The notes: generated from the letters alone by a model not told the origin. A stretch of DNA of 64,000 nucleotides from Sphaerisporangium album (GCF_003323745.1 NZ_QOIL01000019.1:121906-185905); one strand, 5' to 3'. Shown: positions 18,098-26,954, counted from the first letter of the stretch. Translations and numbers: made by a program.

Positions 18098-19156
18098 TCA
18101 GGCCGTGGGGGGCGCGCCGGGGAACGGCCTGCTCGGAATCTCCCGGCGCAGCACCGGGGCGATCTCGCCCTGGAACAGCTCCAGCGCCGCCCGGTGCTGC
18201 TTGTCGGTGAGGCCGTCGGCGTCGGCGGCGATGTGCATCACCTCATGGCCGAATCGCGCGTGGTAGCGGTGGACCTTGTCGATGATCTGCTGCGGGCTGC
18301 CCACCAGGATCGAGCTCCGCTCGATCGCGTCCTCCAGCGTCGGGAACACCGGTTCGACGCCGACCTTCCTGAACAGCGCCATCCGCGCGTCGTAGATCGG
18401 CCGGTAGGTCTCGATCGCCTCCTGGGAGGTCCTTGCCGCGTGGAACCCCGCCGTGCCCGCGCCGACCAGCGCGTCCGCCGGGTCGTGGCCGTGGAACTCC
18501 CAGCGCTCGCGGTAGTACGCGATCAGCTCGGCGTACGGCTCGATCGGGTTGGTCACGTTCGCCGAGAACAACGGGTCGCCGTACTTGGCGGCCAGCTCGA
18601 CCGAGTCCTTGCTGGTGGCGCTGCCGTGCCACACGCGGATCGGCCGCTGGAGCGGGCGCGGCAGGACCTCGGCGTCGCGCAGCTCGGGGCGGAAGCGGCC
18701 CGACCAGGTAACCCTGTCCTCGCGCCAGAGCCGGCGGAACAGCTCGTAGCCCTCGCGGTTGCGGTCCCACTGGTCCTGCGCCGTCACGTGGAACAACTCG
18801 GCCTGGGCGGCGCCGTTGCCCTTGCCGATGATGAGCTCCAGCCGCCCGCCCGACAGGTGGTCGAGGGTGGAGTAGTCCTCGAAGGCGCGCACCGGGTCCA
18901 GCAGGCTCAGCGTCGTGACCGCGGTGAACAGCCGGATCGTGGACGTGCGCGCGGCGATGTGGCCGAGCACGACGGGCGGGGAGGAGGAGATGAACGGGCG
19001 CTCGTGGCGTTCTCCCACCCCGAAGCCGTCGAAGCCGAGCTCCTCGGCCAGGACGGCGTTGTCGACGACCTCGCGCAGCCGCGCCGTGGTGGGCTTGGTC
19101 TCGCCGGTCAGGGGGTGGGGGCCGTGGACGATCAGCGTGATGGCGAGGAACTTCAT
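18098..19156 (-). CDS. LLM-class flavin-dependent oxidoreductase
   Basis: This 352-residue protein has the bacterial-luciferase TIM-barrel fold. It reads MKFLAITLIVHGPHP at the start, then GFDGFGVGERHERPF, and the family segment DHLSGGRLELIIGKGNG near residue 105. It probably oxidises a small organic substrate with reduced FMN or F420. A GGGAG site precedes ATG 19156. The taurine genes nearby make alkanesulfonate-type desulfonation one possibility, but substrate is not determined. A TTCCTACC element lies about 170 bases upstream. Confidence 0.87.
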   Translation of the reverse strand: MKFLAITLIVHGPHPLTGETKPTTARLREVVDNAVLAEELGFDGFGVGERHERPFISSSPPVVLGHIAARTSTIRLFTAVTTLSLLDPVRAFEDYSTLDHLSGGRLELIIGKGNGAAQAELFHVTAQDQWDRNREGYELFRRLWREDRVTWSGRFRPELRDAEVLPRPLQRPIRVWHGSATSKDSVELAAKYGDPLFSANVTNPIEPYAELIAYYRERWEFHGHDPADALVGAGTAGFHAARTSQEAIETYRPIYDARMALFRKVGVEPVFPTLEDAIERSSILVGSPQQIIDKVHRYHARFGHEVMHIAADADGLTDKQHRAALELFQGEIAPVLRREIPSRPFPGAPPTA

Positions 19157-19321
19157 GCGGTCTCCCGTTCCGGGCTCGGAGGGGCGGCGACGGGCGCGCG
19201 TGTTCCTGGGTTCCTCGGGCTCCTCGGTCGCTCGCGTCCCTCGGTTCCACGGGCCGTCCGGCGCGCCGGGGCTCGCCGGGCCGGTCCGACTCGACCATAG
19301 CCCCGCGGTCACAAGTTATGC

Positions 19322-19350
19322 AATTCCTACCTGATTAGTTCTAAATACGG
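19322..19350. promoter_or_regulatory. TTCCTACC ... TAAATACGG element
   Basis: AATTCCTACC at 19322-19331 is followed after 10 bases by TAAATACGG at 19342-19350. The same two halves with the same 10-base gap occur at 19649-19676 (ending GTAATACGG), and with about one base between them near 3918-3936. It lies between the minus-strand LLM gene and a small plus-strand frame at 19461, so either could be the target. Confidence 0.45.
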
Positions 19351-19460
19351 GCCGGAGCCCGCGGCCGGGCGACACGCCCGGAAGGTATGGAAGGCTGGGA
19401 AAGTCCCGCGACCGATCCGGGCCCGCGCCCATCCGCACGACCATCTGGTTCGAAACACCC

Positions 19461-19607
19461 ATGTCCGCACCTGTAGATGTCCACACCGACGGTTGGGGGC
19501 AGCGCATGAGCGCGGCCGCCAAGGTGGGCGTCACGGTCGAGCCCGCCGGCGGCTCGGCCCGGCCGACCACCACTCCCGTCATGCTCGTGGACCTGCCCGC
19601 GGCCTGA
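19461..19607 (+). CDS. Possible 48-residue small protein
   Basis: An ATG frame encodes a 48-residue peptide beginning MSAPVDVHTDGWGQRMS and ending VMLVDLPAA, with a second ATG at residue 16. It contains no Cys and no transmembrane segment. There is no strong ribosome binding site. It lies between the TTCCTACC element at 19322 and the promoter of the FAD oxidase, so it could be a leader peptide, or simply a chance frame. No family is recognised. Confidence 0.3.
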   Translation: MSAPVDVHTDGWGQRMSAAAKVGVTVEPAGGSARPTTTPVMLVDLPAA

Positions 19608-19630
19608 CCGCCGTGCGTCACGCGGAACGG

Positions 19631-19659
19631 TTGACAGGGAAACCCATTATTCCTACCTT
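19631..19659 (+). promoter_or_regulatory. Sigma-70-type promoter of the FAD oxidase gene, overlapped by a TTCCTACC element
   Basis: TTGACA at 19631-19636 and TACCTT at 19654-19659 are separated by exactly 17 bases. The ATTCCTACC element at 19649-19657 overlaps the -10 box, a position suited to repression or to activator-altered recognition. The oxidase ATG is 30 bases further on, with GGAGG between. Confidence 0.6.
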
Positions 19660-19689
19660 TTGAGCGGGTAATACGGAGGATGTGAGCGC

Positions 19690-20868
19690 ATGGCGGCGGC
19701 ACACGCGACGTACGACGTCGGCATCGTCGGGGCGGGCGTCCACGGGGTCGCCGCCGCCTACCACCTGGCGCGCCGGGGCGTCTCGGTCGCCGTCTTCGAG
19801 CGGCTGACCCCGGCCGCGGGCCCCACCGGACGCTCCGGCGGCATCTGCCGGGCCTACTACACCGACCCGTTCCTCGTCGAGAGCGCCCGCGACGGCATCG
19901 CCTTCCTGGACGCCTTCGAGGAGCGCACCGGTGGCGGCCAGTCCGGTTTCCGCCGCACCGGCGCGTTCTACCTCCACGGCCCGGACGACGTGGCCGCCGC
20001 CGGGCGGACCGCCGCCGGCCTCGCCGCGGCGGGCGTTCCCAGCGAGGTGGTCCCCGCCGCCGATCTCCGGGAGCGGCTGCCGGGGCTCGACCTCGACGGC
20101 GTGGCCGTCGGCGTCTGGGAGCCGGGCGCGGGATTCGCCGACCCGTTCGCCACGACGCTCGGTCTGGCCGAGGCGGCACGGCGGCACGGCGCCGTCCTGC
20201 ACCTGCGCCACCGGGTCACGGAGCTCGCCGAGCGGCCCGGCCAGGTGGACGTCACCACGGCGGACGGCCGCACGTCCGGCGTCGGTCACCTGCTCGTCGC
20301 GGCGGGCCCGTGGACGCCGGCGCTGCTGCGCCCGCTCGGCGTCGACCTGCCCCTGACCGCCGAGCGGCACGTCGTCGCGGTGCTCGAACACGACCCCGCC
20401 GACACCGCCGAGATCGTGCGCCACGTGCTCATCGACGTCGCCGCAGGCTCCTACTCCACGCCCCAGCCGCGCACGCAGTTCCTGGCCGGCGGAGTCGTCC
20501 CCGCCTCGCGCGCCGACCCGGACGACTTCCGGGCGGCCCCCCGCGAGTCCGAGCTCGGACGGCTCGCCCGCGCGGCGGCCCGCCGCAGCCCCGCTCGGCG
20601 GCGGGCGGCCCTGATCGGCGGGTGGGCGTCGCTGTACGACGTCAGCCCGGACTGGCAGCCGGTGACCGGCCGCGTCGGCGAGCGGGTCTTCGTCGACGCC
20701 GGCACCAGCGGCCACGGCTTCAAGCTGGCCCCCGCGTGGGGCGAGCACGTGGCCCGCCTGATCCTCGGCGAGGACACCGACCCCCGGCTGGCGGCCTTCG
20801 GCCCCGGGCGGTTCGCCGCCGGCACGACGCTGGCCGCCGGGTTCGGGGCCGCGCGCATTCTCGGATAG
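19690..20868 (+). CDS. FAD-dependent amino-acid/amine oxidase (DAO family)
   Basis: This 392-residue flavoprotein opens with the dinucleotide-binding segment YDVGIVGAGVHGVAAAYHLA (GxGxxG) and contains the usual GPTGRSGG loop near residue 43. The C-terminal DAGTSGHGFKLAPAWGEH is typical of sarcosine-oxidase/glycine-oxidase-like proteins. It probably oxidises a secondary amine or amino acid with release of H2O2 or via an electron carrier. GGAGG precedes ATG 19690. It belongs to the set of units that carry the TTCCTACC element. Confidence 0.88.
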   Translation: MAAAHATYDVGIVGAGVHGVAAAYHLARRGVSVAVFERLTPAAGPTGRSGGICRAYYTDPFLVESARDGIAFLDAFEERTGGGQSGFRRTGAFYLHGPDDVAAAGRTAAGLAAAGVPSEVVPAADLRERLPGLDLDGVAVGVWEPGAGFADPFATTLGLAEAARRHGAVLHLRHRVTELAERPGQVDVTTADGRTSGVGHLLVAAGPWTPALLRPLGVDLPLTAERHVVAVLEHDPADTAEIVRHVLIDVAAGSYSTPQPRTQFLAGGVVPASRADPDDFRAAPRESELGRLARAAARRSPARRRAALIGGWASLYDVSPDWQPVTGRVGERVFVDAGTSGHGFKLAPAWGEHVARLILGEDTDPRLAAFGPGRFAAGTTLAAGFGAARILG

Positions 20869-20901
20869 CCCGGCCGGAGGCGGTGGCACGGAGGCGCGGG
20901 G

Positions 20902-21825
20902 TCAGGGCTTGAGGGTGGCCTTAAGCTCCTCCAGCAGCGCCAGCTCCTCCTCGATGTCCGTGCTCGCCAGGTTGGCGAAGAACACGTGGCCGACCCCGGC
21001 GCCCTCCAGCCGCTTGAGGTCCTCGGCGATCTGCCGCGGCGACCCCGCCAGGAACGGCCGGTCGCCCCCCGTGATCGGCTCCCGGGTGATCGGCACGTTC
21101 GCCCGCGCCACCACGGTCAGCGCGTCGGCGTCGCGGCCGTTGTCCCGCGCGGCCCGCCGGAACGCGCCCACCAGCTGCGTCAGCGCCTCCGGCGAGACGG
21201 CGATCGGGTTCAGCCCGTCGGCGATGCGGCCCGCCCGCTCGACCCCCTTGGGCGTCATCGCGCCGAGCAGGATCGGGATCCGCGGCTGCACCGGCTTGGG
21301 GTTCACCTCCGAGGGCGCGATCCGGTAGAAGCGGCCCTCGTACTCCACCGGGTCGGGGCCCCAGGCCGCGCGCATCGCGGCGACGAGCTCGTCCATGCCG
21401 CTGCCCATGCGCCGCATCGGCACGTTCGCCGTCTCGAACTCCTGCGGCATCCAGCCCTGGCCGAGACCCGCGATCACCCGGCCCCCGCTGAACTGGTCCA
21501 GTGTGGCGAACCGGCGCGCGAGCACGACGGGCGGGTGGAAGAGCCCGTCGACGACGCTGGTGCCGAGCTTGATCCGCTCGGTGATGGCGGCGACGTAGCT
21601 CAGCGTCTCCAGCGGCTCGTAGGTGAGCCGGTAGATCTCCGGGATACGCGCCGGCTCGCCGCCCCCCGGCAGCGGCAGCGCGGCCATCGGGCGCAGCAGC
21701 CGCTCGTAGGTCCACAGGGAGTCGTATCCGAGCCGTTCGGCCTGCCGGGCGAAGCGGGAGATGTTGACGGGTGACGCGAGCGGTCCCGACGTCGGGAGCG
21801 CCACACCGAGCCCCATAGATTCCAT
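20902..21825 (-). CDS. LLM-class F420/FMN-dependent oxidoreductase
   Basis: This protein of about 307 residues is a luciferase-like TIM-barrel: LGVALPTSGPLASP at the start, YDSLWTYERLLRP, and FSGGRVIAGLGQGWMPQEF near residue 105, a segment frequent in F420-dependent members. ATG 21825 has GAGGAC about six bases upstream; an in-frame GTG lies 12 bases before it. It converges with the FAD oxidase, whose stop is 33 bases away. Substrate unknown. Confidence 0.87.
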   Translation of the reverse strand: MESMGLGVALPTSGPLASPVNISRFARQAERLGYDSLWTYERLLRPMAALPLPGGGEPARIPEIYRLTYEPLETLSYVAAITERIKLGTSVVDGLFHPPVVLARRFATLDQFSGGRVIAGLGQGWMPQEFETANVPMRRMGSGMDELVAAMRAAWGPDPVEYEGRFYRIAPSEVNPKPVQPRIPILLGAMTPKGVERAGRIADGLNPIAVSPEALTQLVGAFRRAARDNGRDADALTVVARANVPITREPITGGDRPFLAGSPRQIAEDLKRLEGAGVGHVFFANLASTDIEEELALLEELKATLKP

Positions 21826-22238
21826 GTGCGTCCTCACGTGGTGCGGATTCGTCAGCGGTGATCTGGTCGTCTCGGGGGATGCGCGACCGGCGGCCGGGCG
21901 ACGGGCCGTCCGGCCGTTCCGCGCCCCCTGGTGAGATCCCGTGCAGTCCAGCCCCGCGAAATGCCCCGGTATTCCGGAAACCTGAGAAACGACGGAAAAA
22001 GATCGTGTCCGCTGGTGAAGCCCTACCCCGTCGGAGTTCCCGCCTCACACCAGGCGTGCCACGCGGCCGGACGCCGCTTCCCGAGTGGCACGAACGTGCC
22101 CTTTAGGAGCAGGATTGAGGGCCAAGTACAGAGGACGCCGGCGCGTGCCGGGCCGCCGCCGGGGGGCGGAGGGGCCGCCGTGCCGCGCGCTCGCGTCGGC
22201 CCGGTCCCGGGCCGATCCGCTACCGCGAGGAGAATTCA
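21826..22238. other. Intergenic region
   Basis: No convincing gene or RNA was found. The middle (21945-22025) is moderately AT-rich and may hold the promoter of the minus-strand LLM gene. The TTCCTACC element is absent. Confidence 0.4.
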
Positions 22239-22472
22239 TTGACCGCCGCGCCGCATATGGACAACCTCGATCTCGCCACGACCGCCCGCGAGATGGCCGA
22301 CAGGACCCCGGCCGGTTCGCTGGACCACGCCGCCGCCACCTCGGTGGCGATCACCTGCGCCACCACCCGCGACATCGCCGAGGCGCGGGCCGCGCTGGAC
22401 GGCATCACCCCCGCCAGCGTGCGGGAGGCCGCCCTGGAGCTGTTCGGCCGCCTCTCCGCCGGCGCCGGGTGA
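22239..22472 (+). CDS. Small helical hypothetical protein
   Basis: A TTG-initiated 77-residue frame has GAGGAG six bases upstream (22227-22232), a strong ribosome binding site that supports it as real. It is predicted to be mostly helical and mildly acidic, with segments MDNLDLATTAREMADR and ASVREAALELFGRL. No domain is recognised. It stands alone upstream of the convergent nucleoside hydrolase. Confidence 0.55.
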   Translation: MTAAPHMDNLDLATTAREMADRTPAGSLDHAAATSVAITCATTRDIAEARAALDGITPASVREAALELFGRLSAGAG

Positions 22473-22659
22473 CCGTGCTCCCGGCGCGTCCTGCGCTTCC
22501 GGTCGCGCTTGTCACGCCGTCCGTCCCGCCCACCTCACTGCTTGCCTGACCGTGCCTCAGCCCGTGGCGAGGGCGTAGGCCGGGAGCCACTCGACGAGGC
22601 CCGCCGTACCGATCCGGCCATGCTCATGGCCATGAGCATGGCCGTGCTCATGGTCGTGC

Positions 22660-23574
22660 TCATGGCCGGGCCAGCGTCGCGGTGAACCGCGCGACGAACC
22701 GGTCCGCGTCGACGGCCGTGACCACGCGGGCGTCCGGCCCCGGTCCGGCGGCGGGGCGGGCCCGCCAGGACGGGCCATCGCGGACGACGGCGACCGGCCC
22801 GGTCACGGCCTCGGTGACCAGGCCGGGGTCCAGCAGGACGCCTGCCGCCAGCGGGTCGTGCAGCGGGATGACCGGCATGCCCAGCCGCAGCCGCTTGAGG
22901 TCCCGGTAGGCGCCGAGGACCGCGGCGGCGAACCGCGCGACCGGCGTGCCGGCGGCGCGCAGGGCGTCCAGGGCGGTGTCCGGCAGCAGCGCGGCGCCGG
23001 TGACGTTCACCCCGACCATGGTCAGCTCGCCGTGCGGGGCGGACAGGACGTCCCGCGCCGCCTCGGGGTCGCACGCGACGTTCGTGTCGGACAGGCCGGT
23101 GCCGTCCGGGCCGGAGCCGCCCATCACCACGACCGAACGATACTTTGTAAAGACCGCCGGGTCGGCGCGCGACGCCAGGGCCAGGTTGGTCAGCGGCCCG
23201 AGCGCCAGCAGGTCCAGCTCGCCGGGCCGCTCACCGGCGAGCCGCGCGATCAGCGCGGCGGCCGTCTCGTCCGTCGCGGGCGGCGGGGGACGCTTCAGGC
23301 CTAGGTCGCCGAGGCCGTCCGCGCCGTGGGAGTCGCGCGCCACGGGCGGGGCTCCCGGCAGCGGCACGGCGGCGCCGCGCGCCACCGGCGCCTCCAGCCC
23401 GATCAGGCCGGCGACGTACGCGATGTTGCGCGCCGCCTGCTCCTCGGGGCAGTTCCCCGCCACCGAGGTCACGGCGGCGATCTGCGCCTCCGGGCGCCCG
23501 GCCAGGTAGAGCAGCGCGCAGGCGTCGTCGATGCCCATATCGGTGTCGACGACGACGCGGCGGGCGGCGCTCAT
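22660..23574 (-). CDS. Inosine/uridine-preferring nucleoside hydrolase family protein
   Basis: This 304-residue enzyme cleaves the N-glycosidic bond of nucleosides. The Ca2+-binding DTDMGIDDACALLYL motif sits at the N-terminus, followed by TSVAGNCPEEQAARN, and VVVMGG near the middle. ATG 23574 overlaps the stop of the mtnA-like relic by ATGA. A His-rich reading frame follows its stop codon in another frame. The pairing with an mtnA-type gene suggests a former nucleoside or methylthioadenosine salvage role, which is an inference. Confidence 0.88.
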   Translation of the reverse strand: MSAARRVVVDTDMGIDDACALLYLAGRPEAQIAAVTSVAGNCPEEQAARNIAYVAGLIGLEAPVARGAAVPLPGAPPVARDSHGADGLGDLGLKRPPPPATDETAAALIARLAGERPGELDLLALGPLTNLALASRADPAVFTKYRSVVVMGGSGPDGTGLSDTNVACDPEAARDVLSAPHGELTMVGVNVTGAALLPDTALDALRAAGTPVARFAAAVLGAYRDLKRLRLGMPVIPLHDPLAAGVLLDPGLVTEAVTGPVAVVRDGPSWRARPAAGPGPDARVVTAVDADRFVARFTATLARP

Positions 23575-23846
23575 GGCGCGGGCCGCCCCTCGCGGGAGAG
23601 CCCGCCGGGAACCGGGGCGGCGGTGAAGTGCTCGGACACGCGGAAGGGCTCGAACGCGCCGCGCTCGGTCACGATCCGGGTGACCAGGTGGGGCGGCGTG
23701 GCGTCGAGGGTGGGGGAGTGGCCCCGCGTCCCCTCCGCGGCGCCGCGCGTGCCGGGCACACGATGGACCGAGTCCGCCAGTGCCGGTGCGCTGACGCCCA
23801 CCCGGCCCACCCCCTCCATCTCGGCTGACTCGCCGTGGCCCCCCAA
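23571..23846 (-). pseudogene. Truncated mtnA-like (methylthioribose-1-phosphate isomerase) relic
   Basis: The frame ends with TLDATPPHLVTRIVTERGAF, closely like the C-terminus of MtnA/eIF2B-type isomerases (consensus [20 protein letters not shown]). Only the last 40 or so residues look homologous. The upstream part of the frame is unrelated low-complexity sequence and no isomerase core is found up to 24050. Its TGA overlaps the nucleoside hydrolase ATG, so the two were once an operon. An alternative is a very short unrelated protein. Confidence 0.55.
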
Positions 23847-24128
23847 TCATCGCAAATCCGGACGAACATCCCAGGCGAGGTGACCTCTCCAGGTATCGGT
23901 CTGCAAACGGGGCTATCCGGCCGTCCCGCACGGGATTGTGCCGGTAGCGATGCCCATTGATCGCCCCGTGGGCGCGTCGTATGTGAGAGTGTTCTGATAC
24001 TGCGGGTATGCGGTGGGTCACGGCCCCGCCGGACCCCGGCGGCACGGTGACCGAATGTTTAGCGATTGCCTAGTTTTCCTACCAAATTCATGGGTTTCAT
24101 GGGATGCTGGGAGCGTGGAGGAGGCGAC
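23847..24128. other. Intergenic region before the LanC-like gene
   Basis: No gene is seen. The segment 24045-24105 is AT-rich and holds a TTCCTACC element. The remainder is unremarkable. Confidence 0.4.
24074..24083 (+). promoter_or_regulatory. TTCCTACC element upstream of the LanC-like gene
   Basis: TTTTCCTACC lies 46 bases before the start codon in an AT-rich patch. TTGCCTAG just upstream gives two CCTA units nine bases apart. A similar pairing, with CCTA spaced by 10, is seen at 33863-33876. Confidence 0.45.
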
Positions 24129-25475
24129 ATGAGCCCGGATCGGATCCACCATCCATCATGGCCGCGCGCCGAGACCCCGCTCACCACGGCGATCATGGCG
24201 GGCCGCTGGATCCGCTCGGCCGCCGTCGAGGACGGGCGCGGCCGGCACTGGGTCGCCAACCCCGATCCTCGCCGCCAGTCCGCCCGCTCCGGCCAGCCCG
24301 GCTCGCTGTACGCGGGCGTCGCCGGCATCGTGCTGTTCTTCCTGGAGCTCGCCGCGGCCACCGGCCACGAGGCCTACCTCGACGACGCCCGGCAGGGCGC
24401 CCGCTACCTCGCCGCCACCTGGGAGGACGAGCCCGACCTCTCGCTCTACCACGGCCTCACCGGAATGGTCTTCGCGCTCGCCGAGGCCGGGTGGGCGACC
24501 GGCGACGAGAGCCTGTCCGCGGCCGCGAGAGCGGCGGCCGACCGTGTCGTGCGCAGCCTGCGCAGGACCGGCGGCGGCGTCGGCTGGACCGGCGACCCGG
24601 CGCAGCGCGGCGACGGCGGCATCATCCTCGGCCTGCTGCACGCCTCCGGCATGCTCGGCGTCCCGGCCTACGAGGAGGTCGCCGTGGAGGCCGGGGTGAG
24701 CGTCGCCGACCGGGTCGTCCCCGGCCACCGCTTCGGCCGTGAGGGTTGCCCCGACCTGCCGGAGGACGCGGTCACGCCCGGCTTCCTTTCCGGCACCGCG
24801 GGCACGGCTTTCCTGCTCGCCCGGCTGTACGGCGTCACCGGGGACAGACGCTTCCTGGACGCCGCCCGGCGCGGCGCCGACTTCGTCCGCACGGTGAGCG
24901 TCGTGACCGACAAGCACGCCCTCGTGCCCCACCACGTGCCGCAGGGCCGGGGACTGCACTATCTCGGGCTGTGCTCGGGCTCGGCCGGGGTGGCTCGCCT
25001 GTTCTACGAGCTTCACCGCGTGACCGGCGACCCCGGCGACCTGGACTGGGTACGGCGGCTCGCCGCCGGAATCGTCTGCAGCGGCGTCCCACGCCGCCAG
25101 ACCGCCGGCTACTGGAACGTCGCCTGCCAGTGCTGCGGCACCGCGGGGCTGCTGGAGCTGTTCGTCGGCCTGTGGGCGGCGACCGGCGAGACCGCCCACC
25201 TGGAGTTCGCGCGCACCCTCGCCGAGAACCTGATCGGCCGCGCCACCGGGCACGACCAGGCCGGTTACCGCTGGTACCAGGCCTACCGCCGGCTGCGGCC
25301 CTGGGAGGTCACCGCCGACACCGGCTACATGATCGGCGCGGCGGGCATCGGCTCGGCGCTGCTGCACATGGACGCGGCCTGCCGGGCGAGCGAGCCGCAC
25401 CGCATGATCCTCCTGCCGGACAACCCGTTCCCCGCCATCCCGCTCCCCGCCTCGGCGCTGCGCGGCACGTCCTGA
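24129..25475 (+). CDS. Stand-alone LanC-like protein
   Basis: This 448-residue protein has the alpha/alpha-toroid repeats of LanC cyclases: LYAGVAGIVLFFLELAA, YHGLTGMVFALAEAG, GFLSGTAGTAFLLARL, GLCSGSAGVARLFYEL and CQCCGTAGLLELF. In LanC the zinc is held by Cys, Cys and His of a CHG motif. Here the equivalents are Cys282 and Cys335-Cys336, with CCG replacing CHG. There is no LanB/LanM and no Cys-rich precursor peptide nearby, so lanthipeptide production is unlikely. A thiol-adding or glycosidase-like role is possible. ATG 24129 has GGAGGAGG upstream. Confidence 0.8.
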   Translation: MSPDRIHHPSWPRAETPLTTAIMAGRWIRSAAVEDGRGRHWVANPDPRRQSARSGQPGSLYAGVAGIVLFFLELAAATGHEAYLDDARQGARYLAATWEDEPDLSLYHGLTGMVFALAEAGWATGDESLSAAARAAADRVVRSLRRTGGGVGWTGDPAQRGDGGIILGLLHASGMLGVPAYEEVAVEAGVSVADRVVPGHRFGREGCPDLPEDAVTPGFLSGTAGTAFLLARLYGVTGDRRFLDAARRGADFVRTVSVVTDKHALVPHHVPQGRGLHYLGLCSGSAGVARLFYELHRVTGDPGDLDWVRRLAAGIVCSGVPRRQTAGYWNVACQCCGTAGLLELFVGLWAATGETAHLEFARTLAENLIGRATGHDQAGYRWYQAYRRLRPWEVTADTGYMIGAAGIGSALLHMDAACRASEPHRMILLPDNPFPAIPLPASALRGTS

Positions 25476-25493
25476 GGGCGAGGGCCGCGCCGC

Positions 25494-26882
25494 CTAGGGA
25501 CGCCCGGCGAGCGGCAGCCGGACCACCAGCCTGGCCCCGCGCCCGCTGGGCTCGATCGTCAGCGTGCCGCCGGACAGCTCGGCGATCTGCCGGGCGATCG
25601 GCAGGCCGAGCCCCGTGCCCCCGGCGTCCTTGTTGCGCGCGGCGTCCAGCCGGGTGAAGCGCTGGAAGACGATCTCGTGTTTCTCCGGCTCGATCCCGGC
25701 CCCGTCGTCGATCACCTCCAGCACGGCGGTGCCCGGGGGCATCCCCCGGGCACGGGGCGGCCCGCCCCGCTCCGCGCGCAGGGTGACGGCGACCTCCGTC
25801 TCGGCGTGCCGCTCGGCGTTGTCCAGGAGGTTGGTGAGCAGGCGCGCCAGGCGCAGGGAGTCGCCGATCACGATGACCTCGGGCTCCAGGTCGCGTTTGA
25901 TCTTCATCACCGGATGACGGCGGTCCAGCTCCCCGCCGACGAGCCGGGACAGGTTCACCGGCTCCCGCTCGTCGGCCACCCCGGCGTCGAAGCGGGCGAC
26001 CGTGAGCAGGTCCGACACGATCGCCTGCAGCCGGTCCAGGCTGCGCAGCAGGGAACAGCCGAGCGCGGTCACGTCCGTCTCGGCGGGCGCCAGCATGGCG
26101 TCCTCCACCTCGGCGCGCATGGCGGTGAGCGGGCTGCGCAGGTCGTGGGAGGCGTCCGAGGCGAACTGGCGCTGCTGCTCCATCGAGATCTGGAGCCGGC
26201 CGAGCGTGTGGTTCACGCTCACGGCCAGGTCATGGATCTCGTCGCGGCCGGGTGGCACGGGGACGCGGCGCTGCGGGCAGGTGGCGTTGATCTCGTCCAG
26301 TTCGGAGCGGATCGCGTCGACCGGCACGAGGCTTGTGGTGACGAGCCGGTAGGCGCCGTAGGTGATCACCCCGGTGAGCAGCACGACGCCCACGCAGATC
26401 ACCGCCACGAGCATGGGGTGGACGAAGAACGGGACGACGGGCGCCGCGCTGTAGATGGTCCAGCTCTGCCCGGCGCGGTAGACCTTGGTCGCGACGACGA
26501 TCTCGCACCGGCCCTTGGGGAAGAGGGCGTGGTCGCAGACCACCGTCGTGGCCATGTCCTTGGCGCCGGGCGGCGGCACGAGCGTCGCCATCGGCGGCTT
26601 GCCCTGGAGGCTTTCGCTGGCGCTCACCACGCGCCCGCGGGCGTCGACGACCTGGATGTCGCCGACGAGACCGTGCGGGATCGGATTCTGGACGATCCCG
26701 CGTTCCAGGTCGTAGGCGACGCGGGCTCCGACCGCGGAGATCTCCCGGGTGAGGTACTGGGTGGCGAGATGGTTGATCGCGACCATCAGCACGACCCCGA
26801 GCATGAGTGACAGCAGAGCCGCGACCGCGCCCGCGTAGAGGGTCAGGCGGCCCCTGACCGAAAAACGGTGCCACGTACTCAC
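25494..26882 (-). CDS. Sensor histidine kinase
   Basis: This kinase of about 462 residues has an N-terminal membrane helix (TLYAGAVAALLSLMLGVVLM) and an extracytoplasmic domain of about 130 residues containing two Cys (VVCDHALFPKGRC). A second helix lies near residue 175. A HAMP-like linker leads to the HisKA domain with phospho-acceptor FASDASHDLRSPLT, then a HATPase with LDNAERHAE (N box), DDGAGI (G1) and GGTGLGLPIA (G2). All catalytic motifs are intact. No response regulator lies in the window next to it, so it is an orphan here. GTG 26882 follows a G-rich site. Confidence 0.88.
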   Translation of the reverse strand: MSTWHRFSVRGRLTLYAGAVAALLSLMLGVVLMVAINHLATQYLTREISAVGARVAYDLERGIVQNPIPHGLVGDIQVVDARGRVVSASESLQGKPPMATLVPPPGAKDMATTVVCDHALFPKGRCEIVVATKVYRAGQSWTIYSAAPVVPFFVHPMLVAVICVGVVLLTGVITYGAYRLVTTSLVPVDAIRSELDEINATCPQRRVPVPPGRDEIHDLAVSVNHTLGRLQISMEQQRQFASDASHDLRSPLTAMRAEVEDAMLAPAETDVTALGCSLLRSLDRLQAIVSDLLTVARFDAGVADEREPVNLSRLVGGELDRRHPVMKIKRDLEPEVIVIGDSLRLARLLTNLLDNAERHAETEVAVTLRAERGGPPRARGMPPGTAVLEVIDDGAGIEPEKHEIVFQRFTRLDAARNKDAGGTGLGLPIARQIAELSGGTLTIEPSGRGARLVVRLPLAGRP

Positions 26883-26954
26883 CGATCGCCCCCCACGGAC
26901 CCAGTCGACCACACCGGTCCGGTCCCCTGCTCGCGGGGGGCGGGTGAGAACGCG

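Noticed and set aside
24129..25475. Lanthipeptide biosynthesis cluster around the LanC-like gene
   Set aside because: No LanB, LanM, transporter or Cys/Ser/Thr-rich precursor peptide is present within 10 kb. The 48-residue frame at 19461 has no Cys.
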